A stretch of DNA of 64,000 nt from Planctomycetota bacterium (GTDB lineage Bacteria > Planctomycetota > UBA11346). The position numbers and the translations under genes were made by a program. The stretch covers positions 62,001-126,000 of the forward strand of contig JACDEI010000001.1 of NCBI GenBank assembly GCA_013816485.1, given 5' to 3'. Positions 7,746 through 15,868 of this stretch are shown here, piece by piece (the stretch's first letter is position 1; every line of letters begins with the position of its first letter). The notes beneath the pieces were generated by a model. That model was not told the DNA's origin. It did no database searches and worked only from the letters and a program-made list of their open reading frames with translations.

Positions 7746-9494
7746 ATGCAACCGGACGCCCATCGGCTCGCCCAGGACCTCAAGGCGGTCATGGACATCT
7801 CGCGCGCGATGGGCAGTGAGCGCAACCTCGATCGGCTGCTCGGCCTGATCGTGAAGTCGGTGACGCAGGTGGTGCGTGCCGATCGCACCAGCCTGTTCCT
7901 GGTCGATCGCGAGAAACAGCACCTGGTGACCCGGGTGTCGCAAGGCGCAGACGAAATCCGCCTGCCGCTTGGCAGCGGCATCGCCGGCTCGGTCGCTGCC
8001 ACCGGTACCGCGATCAACATCCCGCACGCCTACGCCGACGTGCGCTTCAACCGTGATCACGACCGCAGCACCGGCTACATCACCCGCAGCATCCTGTGCT
8101 TGCCGCTGACCAACTATTCCGGCGAGGTGGTGGGCGTGATCCAGGCGCTCAACAAGCTCGACGGTGAACCGTTCAATGCCTACGACGAGCAAGTGCTCGC
8201 GGCGCTGTGTGGTTCCGCTGCGGTGGCGATCGACAACGCCCTACTCATCGCCCGCGACCGTGATCGCCAACGCATGGAAAACGAGCTGGAGCTGGCACGC
8301 CAGATCCAGCTCAGCCTGCTGCCAGCGAAACCACCGGAGGTCGTCGGCTGGCGCGTGGCGAGCTGGTGCCGTTCGTGTGATCAGACCGGTGGCGATTACG
8401 TCGATTTCATCCCCTGCGCTGACGGTCAGCTCGACGTGGTGGTCGGCGATGTCAGCGGCCACGGCATCGCGGCAGCGTTGCTGATGAGCACCGCGCGGGC
8501 GTTCCTGCGCGCGCTGCTCGAACGCGGCGACTCCCCGGCCACCACCATCACCAGCCTGAACCGCCTGCTCGAAGCTGATCTCAGCGATGACAGTTTCATG
8601 ACCATGGTGCTGGCACGCTTGGCTCAGGATGGCTCCTGCTGCTTCGTTTCGGCAGGCCACGAACCGCCGCTGGTCTGGCGACGCAGTGGGACGACCGACG
8701 AATTGACCAGCAGCGGTCTGCCGCTCGGCATGCTCGACGACAGTACCTATGACGCAGGAATGATCCCGGTGCTTGCCGCTGGTGATCTGCTGGTGCTCTT
8801 CACCGATGGCATCCCGGATGCGCATGCGCCGCCCGACAACCAGATGTGGGGCCTTGATCATCTGCGTGCGACGGTGACGGAGCACGCGGCACAAGGCGCG
8901 CAGGCGGTGTGCGATGCGGTGGTGGCGGCGGTGACCGCAGCGCTGCGTGGTGCGCATTCGCATGATGATATGACCCTGGTCGTGATCGAACGCCTGCCGG
9001 AGCGGGAAGTCGCGCCGATGCCGAAACCGCCACTCACCATCGCCATCGCAGAACCACCGGCGTCGCCGCCGGTAGTGTTCGAGCGCAGTTGGCCCTCACG
9101 CATCGATCTCAAGCAGGAGATCATCGATCAGGTGGTGGAACAGTTGCTCACTCGGGGATGGGTCACGGAGGACGACCGCACCTGGCTCTACCTGTGTTTC
9201 GACGAGGTCCTGGTCAACGCTATGTTGCACGGCAACGAGGGTGATCCGCGCCTGGAGGTCACCATCGCCCTGCGCGCTGATGAACAGCGCTGGATCGTCA
9301 CCATCGCCGATCAGGGAGAGGGCTTCAGCGAAACCGCCGTCCCCGATCAGGCGCAGGCCGAGAGCTTGGTCCTGGAACACGGGCGGGGCATCCGCCTGAT
9401 GCAGGAGTTCCTCGATGAGCTGACCTATTACCGCGGTGGAAGTCTGGCTTGGCTGGCGCGCCACCGTGCCGATGCTCCCCGGCCATCCCTCTGA
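7746..9494 (+). CDS. GAF - PP2C phosphatase (RsbU/SpoIIE) - RsbW-type ATPase fusion
   Basis: 582 residues with three parts. A GAF sensor (about 15-170) is followed by a helical linker (ENELELARQIQLSLLP) typical of RsbU proteins. A PP2C/SpoIIE phosphatase domain (about 200-410) carries metal-site motifs GGDYVDF, VVGDVSGHG and FTDGIPDA plus SHDDMTLV. A C-terminal HATPase_c domain (about 450-575) has the RsbW/SpoIIAB signatures CFDEVLVNAMLHGN and ADQGEGF. In partner switching, the phosphatase dephosphorylates a STAS antagonist and the kinase phosphorylates it; here both opposing activities share one chain. The STAS partner is the next gene. Start is ATG 7746 or the adjacent GTG 7743; aggag at 7731-7735 serves either. 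Confidence 0.88.
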   Translation: MQPDAHRLAQDLKAVMDISRAMGSERNLDRLLGLIVKSVTQVVRADRTSLFLVDREKQHLVTRVSQGADEIRLPLGSGIAGSVAATGTAINIPHAYADVRFNRDHDRSTGYITRSILCLPLTNYSGEVVGVIQALNKLDGEPFNAYDEQVLAALCGSAAVAIDNALLIARDRDRQRMENELELARQIQLSLLPAKPPEVVGWRVASWCRSCDQTGGDYVDFIPCADGQLDVVVGDVSGHGIAAALLMSTARAFLRALLERGDSPATTITSLNRLLEADLSDDSFMTMVLARLAQDGSCCFVSAGHEPPLVWRRSGTTDELTSSGLPLGMLDDSTYDAGMIPVLAAGDLLVLFTDGIPDAHAPPDNQMWGLDHLRATVTEHAAQGAQAVCDAVVAAVTAALRGAHSHDDMTLVVIERLPEREVAPMPKPPLTIAIAEPPASPPVVFERSWPSRIDLKQEIIDQVVEQLLTRGWVTEDDRTWLYLCFDEVLVNAMLHGNEGDPRLEVTIALRADEQRWIVTIADQGEGFSETAVPDQAQAESLVLEHGRGIRLMQEFLDELTYYRGGSLAWLARHRADAPRPSL

Positions 9495-9510
9495 CGAAAG
9501 CGAGCGAGCG

Positions 9511-9876
9511 ATGTCCTGCGACTTCCTGATGGTGCAACGCTACGACAAGATCGTCCTCGCCGAGGTGAAGAAGGAACGCCTGCTCGATCCCGCGAGCATC
9601 ACCAGCCTAGGCGAGGCGCTGATCGCCGAGTGCGACCGCACCGCCAAGATCAGCCTGGTGATCGACGTGACAGAGGTGGGCTACCTCAGTTCGGCGATGA
9701 TCGGCAAACTCGTCGCCGTGCACAAAGCGGCGAAGGTCAGCAAGGGCCGCGTCGCCATCGTCGGACTCAAACCGGCGCTGCTGCAGATGTTCAAGGTCAC
9801 CCAACTCGACAAGCTCTTCCAGTTCGCAGCGGATGCGCAGTCGGTGATTTTGGAGTACAAAAGAAAGCCGCTCTAG
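9511..9876 (+). CDS. STAS-domain anti-sigma factor antagonist
   Basis: 121 residues, one STAS domain of the SpoIIAA/RsbV type. The phosphorylatable site is expected in the YLSSAMIGKLV loop after strand 3 (SLVIDVTEVGYLSSAM). The upstream RsbU-RsbW fusion is the obvious partner: it would phosphorylate and dephosphorylate this Ser. The start at 9511 lies 16 nt after the phosphatase stop; the ORF is open upstream but that overlaps the fusion gene. The downstream effector (sigma factor or other HATPase target) is not adjacent. A terminator lies 85 nt after the stop. Confidence 0.85.
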   Translation: MSCDFLMVQRYDKIVLAEVKKERLLDPASITSLGEALIAECDRTAKISLVIDVTEVGYLSSAMIGKLVAVHKAAKVSKGRVAIVGLKPALLQMFKVTQLDKLFQFAADAQSVILEYKRKPL

Positions 9877-10189
9877 CTCGGCTTGCGCGACAGCCCGACG
9901 TCGCGCTGCGCGCTCGCCTGCTGCGCAGGTCGCCGCTGCGCGGCGATCGTTCTGTCGCGACCCCGGCTATGCCGGGGCGTTTTGTTACACAAAACCAAGC
10001 CGGTCCCCGCTCGCGCGCGCAGGCGCGCTCGGGGGATTGTTGTTCGCGAGCTCTGCCCGCTACGCCCGCCAGGGCCTCGGCTGGCCCTGGACCCGCTCTG
10101 ATCACTGATCGGCTGAAATTTCACCACGTCCGCGGCGGGTTATCCTGGGCGCGGGTTGCAGCGGTGTACATGCGCGTCACCGTGCCGCC
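9877..10189. other. 313-bp intergenic region
   Basis: Besides the terminator at 9961, the stretch holds short G+C-rich inverted repeats, for example a near palindrome (ccccgctcgcgcgc...gcgcgctcgggg) near 10006-10036. Only shadow ORFs are present. The last part must contain the promoter of the PHP-like operon, but no clear -10/-35 pair was recognised. Confidence 0.5.
9961..9983 (+). terminator. Rho-independent terminator after the STAS gene
   Basis: Stem ccccggc / gccgggg with a 3-nt tat loop followed by cgttttgtt. It is 85 nt downstream of the STAS stop and probably ends the partner-switching operon. Confidence 0.6.
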
Positions 10190-10915
10190 GTGCGCCTGAC
10201 CTGTGAACCGCTTTCCATTCCTGACGGCACTGGCGATCTGTCGGTCCATGACGATCAGGGCCGCGTCGCCTGTACGTTGTGGACACACGTGGCGCGTTGG
10301 CAGTGCAAGGACGCGGAACTTGCGATCCAGGTCATCGCGCCGGAAGCCATCGTTCTGCCCACTCCGGAAGCCAGCGAGCCTGCTCCAGGGGCGCTCGCCC
10401 GTCTGACGCAGGCGCTGCTTGGCAGTGGCGGTCTGTTGTTGCTGCGCAATCCCGCGGTGGCATTCGGCCCGCAGCGCATCGCCTTCGCTCAGGGCGTGCG
10501 ACTGTTCGCCATCGCCGACGCTGCCGACGAAGCCTGTTGGGATGCGATGCTCTCGCTTGGTCAGCCGGTTTATGGCGTGCGTGGCACCATCGCGTGTGCC
10601 TGTCGCACCACGCATCCTGGAGCGGTGATCTCGGCGCTGGCCTATGGCACCTTCACCTGTGAAGAGGCGCTGGCGGTGTCGGTGCTCGACGAATCGCGCC
10701 AGGGGGTGAAGTGGACTTTGCCGGTGGAGGCCGACACCGCGGTGATCGTCCGCGATGGTTTCGAAGCCGGTCGCCTGCGTGGTGTCAGCGGCGAATGGCA
10801 GGATCGCGGCAGCGAAGGGTACGTCCGGCTGGTGATGCGCTCCGCACACGGCGCAGCTTGGACCCAACCGCGTTTCATCGCCCCGGTGGTCAGCAAAGGT
10901 GGCGGCTGTGCCTGA
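10190..10915 (+). CDS. Degenerate PHP-domain-like protein
   Basis: 241 residues starting with GTG, the only in-frame start nearby. The C-terminal half follows the pattern of PHP-type phosphoesterases: a W-D-x-M-L-x-x-G-x-P-V-Y-G-V segment (about 121-134), then HPGAVISALAYGTFTCEE, and an ending with YVRLVMRSAHGAAWTQP, the usual last strand. The metal-binding His/Asp residues of the N-terminal half are not evident, so it may be an inactive or divergent member. It overlaps the RusA-like gene by 8 nt and heads a repair-type operon. Family assignment is by pattern and tentative. Confidence 0.4.
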   Translation: MRLTCEPLSIPDGTGDLSVHDDQGRVACTLWTHVARWQCKDAELAIQVIAPEAIVLPTPEASEPAPGALARLTQALLGSGGLLLLRNPAVAFGPQRIAFAQGVRLFAIADAADEACWDAMLSLGQPVYGVRGTIACACRTTHPGAVISALAYGTFTCEEALAVSVLDESRQGVKWTLPVEADTAVIVRDGFEAGRLRGVSGEWQDRGSEGYVRLVMRSAHGAAWTQPRFIAPVVSKGGGCA

Positions 10916-11282
10916 CTTGATCGGCCGCCTGATCGTCATCCGGCGGCGCGTGCCAAGCCAGAACGCCGCACAGTACGCCCACTGGAGCGCCTACACCAAG
11001 GAGCGCGACATGTGGTTCTTGCTGTTGCGTTCGCAGCTGACGCCACGCGATGCGCCAGAGGAACCCGTGCGCATTATCCTGCGCAGCTTCCGCACGCGGC
11101 TGGTGGACTACGCCAACCTCGTCGGCGGTTCCAAGCCGATCCCGGACTCGCTCAAACGCCTGGGCTACATCAAGGATGACAGTCCGCGCTGGTTCTTCTG
11201 CGAGTACTTCCAGAGCATCGTGCCGAAGGAGCAGGAGCGCACGGAGATCGAATTCATTCCGTGGGCGGGCGTCGAGGAATGA
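10908..11282 (+). CDS. RusA-like Holliday-junction resolvase family protein
   Basis: 124 residues, close to RusA length (about 120). The core LVDYANLVGGSKPIPDSLKRLGYIKDDSPRW resembles the RusA motif in which Asp residues before 'DN' and in a later 'DD' bind Mg2+ (segment quoted in two parts: LVDYANLVGG and SLKRLGYIKDD). One acidic position of the DxDN motif appears to be Ala here (DYAN), so cleavage activity is uncertain. A final beta strand has the family-like ERTEIEFIPW. RusA resolves branched DNA. The GTG start overlaps the PHP-like gene and the stop overlaps mutY by 4 nt. Confidence 0.6.
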   Translation: MPDLIGRLIVIRRRVPSQNAAQYAHWSAYTKERDMWFLLLRSQLTPRDAPEEPVRIILRSFRTRLVDYANLVGGSKPIPDSLKRLGYIKDDSPRWFFCEYFQSIVPKEQERTEIEFIPWAGVEE

Positions 11283-12412
11283 ATCGGATCGCCGATGCGC
11301 CTGGGAAGCCGGTTGCGACACCACAGCAAGAGTTGCTCACCTGGTATGCGAAGATTGGGCGCGACCTGCCGTGGCGAAAAACCCGCGATCCCTACCGCAT
11401 TCTGGTCAGCGAGGTGATGCTCCAACAGACGCAGGTCGATCGGGTGATCCCGTTTTACCTGCGGTTCCTCGAACTGTTTCCCGATGAGAAGGCGTTGGCT
11501 GCGGCTTCGACCGAGGCCATCCATCGTGCATGGAAGGGCCTTGGGTATCCCTCACGGGTCGAACGCCTGCGCGGTGCCTGTCAGGCGGTTCTCGCACGTG
11601 GCGGCGTGTGGCCGGATACGCCGGACGGCCTGCGTGAGCTGCCGGGCATCGGACCGTACACCGCCGGGTCGGTGTCGGTGTTCGCCTTTGCCCGCGTGGT
11701 GCCGGTGGTCGACACCAACGTTGCGCGCGTCTATGCCCGACGTGACGGCCTGCCGTTGCCAATCGATCGTGACGGTGTGTGGTCGCACGTTGCCACCCAA
11801 GTCGATCCACATGATCCGATCGCCTACACCAATGCGCTGATGGATCTCGGCGCGACGGTGTGCACTGCGCGCGTCGCCCACTGCGATCGTTGTCCATGGA
11901 GCCACCGCTGCGTCAGCCGCGGCAATGCGCTGGTTCACGCACAGACCGCCAATCCGCTCAAGGTCGAAGCCAAGAAGGTCGCCTACGGCGTCGAGGTCAC
12001 CGACCGTAAGAAACCACGCCGTCACATCGTACTCGCCCTGATCCATCACGATGGCCGCTACCTGGTGGCGAAGCGGAAGCAGGATCAGCACCTCGGTGGT
12101 TTCTGGGAACTCCCGGGCGGCAAACGCGAAAAGGGCGAAGACGACCGCACCGCCATCGCCCGCGAAGTGCTGGAAGAACTCGGTGCCGAGGTTCGCTCCG
12201 CCCGCGCGCTGATGTCCTTCCATCACGAGTTCGACGACCGCTACCTGACCTTCCACGTCTACCGCTGCCATCTGTTCGATCCGGCGGTGGTGAAGCCACT
12301 GGCGAGCGATGCGTTGAAGTGGGTCACGCCGGAGGAGTTCGTTGCTCTGGAGTTCCCACCGGCGAACGCACCGATCCAGGATCGCATGCGTCGTTACCAT
12401 CGGTTGGGTTAG
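11279..12412 (+). CDS. mutY: A/G-specific adenine glycosylase fused to an intact Nudix domain
   Basis: 377 residues. The N-terminal glycosylase (about 15-225) has catalytic Glu45 (SEVMLQQTQV), the helix-hairpin-helix LPGIGPYTAG and Asp145 (VVDTNVARV), then the [4Fe-4S] ligands Cys195, Cys202, Cys205 and Cys211. MutY removes adenine opposite 8-oxoguanine. The C-terminal domain (about 248-377) carries a complete Nudix box (Gly281 to Ala303, G-x5-E-x7-REVLEELGA), whereas usual MutY C-terminal domains have lost it. The protein may therefore also hydrolyse oxidised nucleotides like MutT. The ATG at 11279 overlaps the RusA-like stop; the next gene begins 2 nt after this stop. Confidence 0.9.
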   Translation: MNRIADAPGKPVATPQQELLTWYAKIGRDLPWRKTRDPYRILVSEVMLQQTQVDRVIPFYLRFLELFPDEKALAAASTEAIHRAWKGLGYPSRVERLRGACQAVLARGGVWPDTPDGLRELPGIGPYTAGSVSVFAFARVVPVVDTNVARVYARRDGLPLPIDRDGVWSHVATQVDPHDPIAYTNALMDLGATVCTARVAHCDRCPWSHRCVSRGNALVHAQTANPLKVEAKKVAYGVEVTDRKKPRRHIVLALIHHDGRYLVAKRKQDQHLGGFWELPGGKREKGEDDRTAIAREVLEELGAEVRSARALMSFHHEFDDRYLTFHVYRCHLFDPAVVKPLASDALKWVTPEEFVALEFPPANAPIQDRMRRYHRLG

Positions 12413-12414
12413 TC

Positions 12415-12987
12415 ATGACAGCGCGCACTCGTCAGGTGCTGTTACTGGCGACCTTCCTGCCATGGTGCTGGCTGATGATGATGGTGGTGCATGAGCTCGG
12501 GCATGTGCTTGCCGCGTGGATGACCGGTGGGACGGTCGAGCGAGTCGTGCTGCATCCCTGGGCGATCTCGCGCACGGATCTGAGTCACAATCCTCAGCCA
12601 TTATCGGTGTCGTGGGCCGGAGCGGTGGTTGGCAGCGTGGTGCCGGTCCTGGTGTGGTTGATCGCGCAGGCATCACGGATTCCGCTCGCGCCCTTTACGC
12701 GCTTCTTCGCCGGGTTCTGTCTGGTGACGAATGGCGTGTACCTGGGGATGGGGGCCTGGACCGGCGATGGTGATGCCGGCGATCTGATCGCTGCCGGGGC
12801 AGCGGTCTGGCAGTTGGTACTGTTTGGCGTCGGGGCGCTGGCCTCTGGCCTCTGGCTTTGGCATGGGCTCGGGCCCGCGTTCGGTTTTTCTGGCAGGCAG
12901 GAGGCGATCACTCATCGCTCAGTGATCATCTCGATGTTTCTCCTGCTGGTCACCGTCAGCCTGGAATGCTGGCTCAGTCCACGCTGA
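12415..12987 (+). CDS. M50-like integral membrane metalloprotease family protein
   Basis: 190 residues with about five or six membrane helices. HELGH lies in the first helix region (MVVHELGHVLAAWMTGG), the zinc motif of M50/site-2-type proteases. The usual second metal motif (N-x-x-P-x-x-x-x-D-G) is not clear; VTNGVYLGMG and GDAGDL in the C-terminal half may replace it. It is therefore either a divergent M50B protease or a non-proteolytic HExxH membrane protein. The ATG lies 2 nt after the mutY stop, so the gene is coupled to the operon. Confidence 0.65.
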   Translation: MTARTRQVLLLATFLPWCWLMMMVVHELGHVLAAWMTGGTVERVVLHPWAISRTDLSHNPQPLSVSWAGAVVGSVVPVLVWLIAQASRIPLAPFTRFFAGFCLVTNGVYLGMGAWTGDGDAGDLIAAGAAVWQLVLFGVGALASGLWLWHGLGPAFGFSGRQEAITHRSVIISMFLLLVTVSLECWLSPR

Positions 12988-13081
12988 ACGCGCTCAGCAG
13001 ACCTGACGTTTCCTGGGATCGCCGAGTTGCACTCGGCCAGGGGCAATCTTTCGATCGATGACCACAACAAACGGGCGGACA

Positions 13082-13870
13082 TCAAGCCAGTGCCGGCCCC
13101 AACACCGGCCACATGCCAGGTCGACTCACTACCACATCGTTGTGCCTCAAATCCCACGCCGATCCATCCCAGCGTCGGAACTCATAGCCGAGCGCCGCGC
13201 ATGCCGCCGCGCCGCCCGCTTGGTCCCACGGAAATATTTTGCTGATCGCATAGGCATCGACCACTCCGAGTGCGACCATGGCGAAGTCGAGCGCCGCCGA
13301 ACCGAAGGTCTTGTACTGTCGGATGGTGCCACTGAGCGCGTCGATCAGTCGGTTGGTACGTTTGCGCTCAACGAGATCCCACGGCCAGTCGGTGGCGATG
13401 ATCCACTGCTTGGGGTCGCCGGCTGGTGTTGCCATCGGCAGCGGTGCATCGCCGGACCACGCGCCGACACCGACCGCGCCGCTGACGGAGATGCCACAAG
13501 CCGGACCATGCACCACACCAAGCACCGGCGTGTCGCGGTACGCCAGTCCCAGCGAGATCGCCCAATGCGGGATGCCACGTGCATAGTTGGCGGTGCCGTC
13601 GAGCGGATCGAGATGCCAACACCACGGACTGTCCGCCGGTCCCAGTCGCGTGCCTTCTTCACCCGCGATGCGGTGATCCGGAAAAAGTTTTGCCAGCGCG
13701 GTGGTGATGGCCTGTTCACTGAAGTGGTCGGCCTGCGTCACCAGATCGACGCCGCCTTTGGAGGTCGCGGCGCGCAAGGTGCTGGCCATCGCCTGCATCT
13801 GCCCGCCGATGTCGGTCACCAGATCACGGACGATGCGCAGGGTGCCGAGAGCGAGGTCGGGTGGCAGCAT
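13082..13870 (-). CDS. Inositol monophosphatase family protein
   Basis: 262 residues, typical for the family. Metal-binding motifs are GEEG (the Glu motif), DPLDGTANYARGIP (D-P-x-D-G-T) and WDQAGG near the C-terminus (usual W-D-x-A-x-G). These Mg2+ enzymes dephosphorylate inositol phosphate, histidinol phosphate, PAP or related substrates; the substrate is not predictable here. The ATG at 13870 is preferred; the frame extends to a TTG at 13903. It is convergent with the M50-like gene and separated from the upstream block by a strong palindrome. Confidence 0.85.
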   Translation of the reverse strand: MLPPDLALGTLRIVRDLVTDIGGQMQAMASTLRAATSKGGVDLVTQADHFSEQAITTALAKLFPDHRIAGEEGTRLGPADSPWCWHLDPLDGTANYARGIPHWAISLGLAYRDTPVLGVVHGPACGISVSGAVGVGAWSGDAPLPMATPAGDPKQWIIATDWPWDLVERKRTNRLIDALSGTIRQYKTFGSAALDFAMVALGVVDAYAISKIFPWDQAGGAAACAALGYEFRRWDGSAWDLRHNDVVVSRPGMWPVLGPALA

Positions 13871-13964
13871 GCCGAAGGGTCCAGGCGAGTGGGCTCTCGG
13901 CAATCATGTCATATGCCAAGTACCATTTCGTCTCGCTGCCCCGCAAGGGTCAGCGTGGAAATAG

Positions 13965-13994
13965 CCCGGCGCTGAAGTGCACTTCAGTGCCGGG
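13965..13994. repeat. 30-bp palindrome upstream of the phosphatase gene
   Basis: A near-perfect palindrome (cccggc-g-ctgaagtgcacttcag-t-gccggg) with a single non-complementary pair that would be G-U in RNA. It lies about 95 bp upstream of the phosphatase start. It could be an operator for a dimeric regulator or a hairpin ending transcription from the sigma/anti-sigma operon; no T-tract follows. Confidence 0.6.
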
Positions 13995-14205
13995 AAGCGC
14001 GGCGGAATCGGTGTGCGAGATGCAAGGCGGCGATCCCTAGGGCTGCGCCGACGGTCAGAACCATCACCGGTTCCATCCCGAGCTTGGTGGTCAACGGCAG
14101 CCACCACGTGCTCTCTCGCATTTCATGAATAATGAGAGATGCCGGTCCTGTCGCTTCTGCGCCGATCAAGAAACCACCCACGACGACAAACGTCGTGGGT
14201 ATCAT
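13984..14205 (-). CDS. Possible small membrane protein downstream of the anti-sigma gene
   Basis: 73 codons beginning 4 nt after the anti-sigma gene stop. The C-terminal half has a convincing helix (VMVLTVGAALGIAALHL) followed by a basic tail (AHRFRRASRH). Against it, the first codons overlap a perfect 10-bp hairpin that looks like a terminator, and the last codons overlap the 30-bp palindrome. It may be real and coupled to the operon, or chance. Confidence 0.25.
   Translation of the reverse strand: MIPTTFVVVGGFLIGAEATGPASLIIHEMRESTWWLPLTTKLGMEPVMVLTVGAALGIAALHLAHRFRRASRH
14176..14200 (-). terminator. Hairpin after the anti-sigma gene
   Basis: Perfect 10-bp arms acccacgacg (14176-14185) and cgtcgtgggt (14191-14200) with a 5-nt loop, starting about 10 nt past the anti-sigma stop. 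On the minus strand it is followed by ggtttcttg, a weak T-tract. Confidence 0.45.
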
Positions 14206-14209
14206 CGGT

Positions 14210-15868
14210 TCACTTCTCGCTCGCCGGCGCGAGCGGCAGATACCGGTACGGCGCCTGGAGGTTCAACACCACCAAGCTGGTGGCGAACACGTCGCCGCCG
14301 GTTTCGCCATAACGGATGGCGTCGGCGCTGACGTGGCCGTCGGCCTGCACCAGCGGGATCAGTTGACCTTCGAGCGCGCCAGCCCAACGCTGCCAGTTGC
14401 TGCCATCGGCTTCGCGCAGCGCGAGGGTGGCGAAGAACCAGCCGAGCGGATCCGGGCGGCCGGCGGTTGTACCGGGCAGCAGGTTGCCGAGTTGGCCGAT
14501 CTGCTGGCGTGTGCTGCTGTTGCCGCCCAATCCGTAGATGTAGCGCGCGAACGCCGCCAAGCCGACGCGACCGGCGTCGGCATCCTGCGTCGGCAGCGTG
14601 CGGGCGATGGAACGACGGGCCTGTTGCAGCAGTCGTCCGGGCACGCGCATGCCGCCCTGCTGGGCGGTCTCAAGCGCGAGCAGGGTGAAACCACCGAGAC
14701 CAGCCGCGCCGGCCTGCATCGGCAGGCCGCGATCGAGTGTGGTCAGCGTGCTTTCTGCGACCGTGCGCAGTCCCAGGTCGCCGTAGAGCAGCGCGCCTTC
14801 GACCAACGCCAGGCTGACCAAACCGGAAGTAACTTGGCTGAGGCCGGCGAACGCGTGGTCGGTGCCGCTGCCGTCGCCACTCAGTTCGGTGTCGCCGACG
14901 CGGGCGCGCAACCAGTCGAGCGCCCGGCGGGTGTCGGTGGAGTGTGCCTTGTCGCCCAGGCCTTCACCGAGCAAGGCCAACGTGCCGAGGGCATGCGTCG
15001 CCAACGCGCGTTCGTCTTGTGTGGGAAGGTCGCCGCTGCTGAAAGTGCCAGTCTTGGCGTCGAGTTGCGTGCGCAACCACGCCACGCTGCGCGCGACGCC
15101 GGTTTCGGACGCCTGCATGCCGAAGAGCTGACGCGCGTTGGTGCGCAGTTCGGGGAAGCGGCGCAGCAGGAAGAGGTCGGTGCCGAGACCGCGGATGTCG
15201 CCCCAGGTCGCCGGCAGGTTGGGCGGCAGCGCCGGCGCATTGAGATCGAGGTTGTTGCGGCCACCGGCGACAGCGCCACCAGCGCCGTCCACTGGGTTGC
15301 CGTCGCTGTCCACCGCCATGGTGGTGCCGTCGACCTGGGCTTCCTGCTGGCCGGCGTGGAAACCGATCTGGAAGATGGCGAAGGCCAGCAGCGCGGCGAC
15401 GTGGCCGGCGACCACGGCGCTGATGATGCGCCAACGGCTGCGGCCATCGCCGGTTTCACGCTCATCGTCGGTACCGAGCACGGCCGCCAGACGCGATGAT
15501 GCGCGGATGCGCCGCAGGACGGCATTGGTCACGTCGACGCGACGTGGGCCGACACTGCGGGCCAGACCAGCCAGGCGATCAAGCATCGGATCTGCCGGTA
15601 CGCTCGCCACGGTGTCGCCAGCGCCGTCGTAAAACGCGTCGATGGCATCCAACTCGTTGACGTCGGCGTGTTCGACATCCTTCAGTTTTGCCAGGATGTC
15701 GGCGCTGAGGTCTTCGGATTCGTTGGGCGGCTGGGCGTGGCGACGGAATAGATCACCCAGGGCGGACAACATGCGGCCGTCCGGGCAGTTGAGATCGCCG
15801 TCGGCGACCGCGCGCAGCAGCGGGTCGCTGTCGCTGGAGGACTTACTGGTGGGGAAGCGATCGCTCAT
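14210..15868 (-). CDS. Membrane anti-sigma-like protein with an alpha/alpha-toroid extracytoplasmic domain
   Basis: 552 residues. The N-terminal 140 residues are acidic and helical and probably bind the sigma factor encoded just upstream (ATGA overlap). One membrane helix follows (about 148-170, SAVVAGHVAALLAFAIFQIGF). The rest lies outside the cytoplasm: a spacer rich in Gly/Asn, then about 300 residues of helical repeats with motifs such as SVAWLRTQLDAKTGTFSSG, ALDWLRARVGD and GWFFATLALREADG, the pattern of squalene-cyclase/prenyltransferase toroids. No DxDD motif is seen, so it is likely a binding, not a catalytic, toroid. Anti-sigma function is inferred from the operon. Confidence 0.7.
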   Translation of the reverse strand: MSDRFPTSKSSSDSDPLLRAVADGDLNCPDGRMLSALGDLFRRHAQPPNESEDLSADILAKLKDVEHADVNELDAIDAFYDGAGDTVASVPADPMLDRLAGLARSVGPRRVDVTNAVLRRIRASSRLAAVLGTDDERETGDGRSRWRIISAVVAGHVAALLAFAIFQIGFHAGQQEAQVDGTTMAVDSDGNPVDGAGGAVAGGRNNLDLNAPALPPNLPATWGDIRGLGTDLFLLRRFPELRTNARQLFGMQASETGVARSVAWLRTQLDAKTGTFSSGDLPTQDERALATHALGTLALLGEGLGDKAHSTDTRRALDWLRARVGDTELSGDGSGTDHAFAGLSQVTSGLVSLALVEGALLYGDLGLRTVAESTLTTLDRGLPMQAGAAGLGGFTLLALETAQQGGMRVPGRLLQQARRSIARTLPTQDADAGRVGLAAFARYIYGLGGNSSTRQQIGQLGNLLPGTTAGRPDPLGWFFATLALREADGSNWQRWAGALEGQLIPLVQADGHVSADAIRYGETGGDVFATSLVVLNLQAPYRYLPLAPASEK

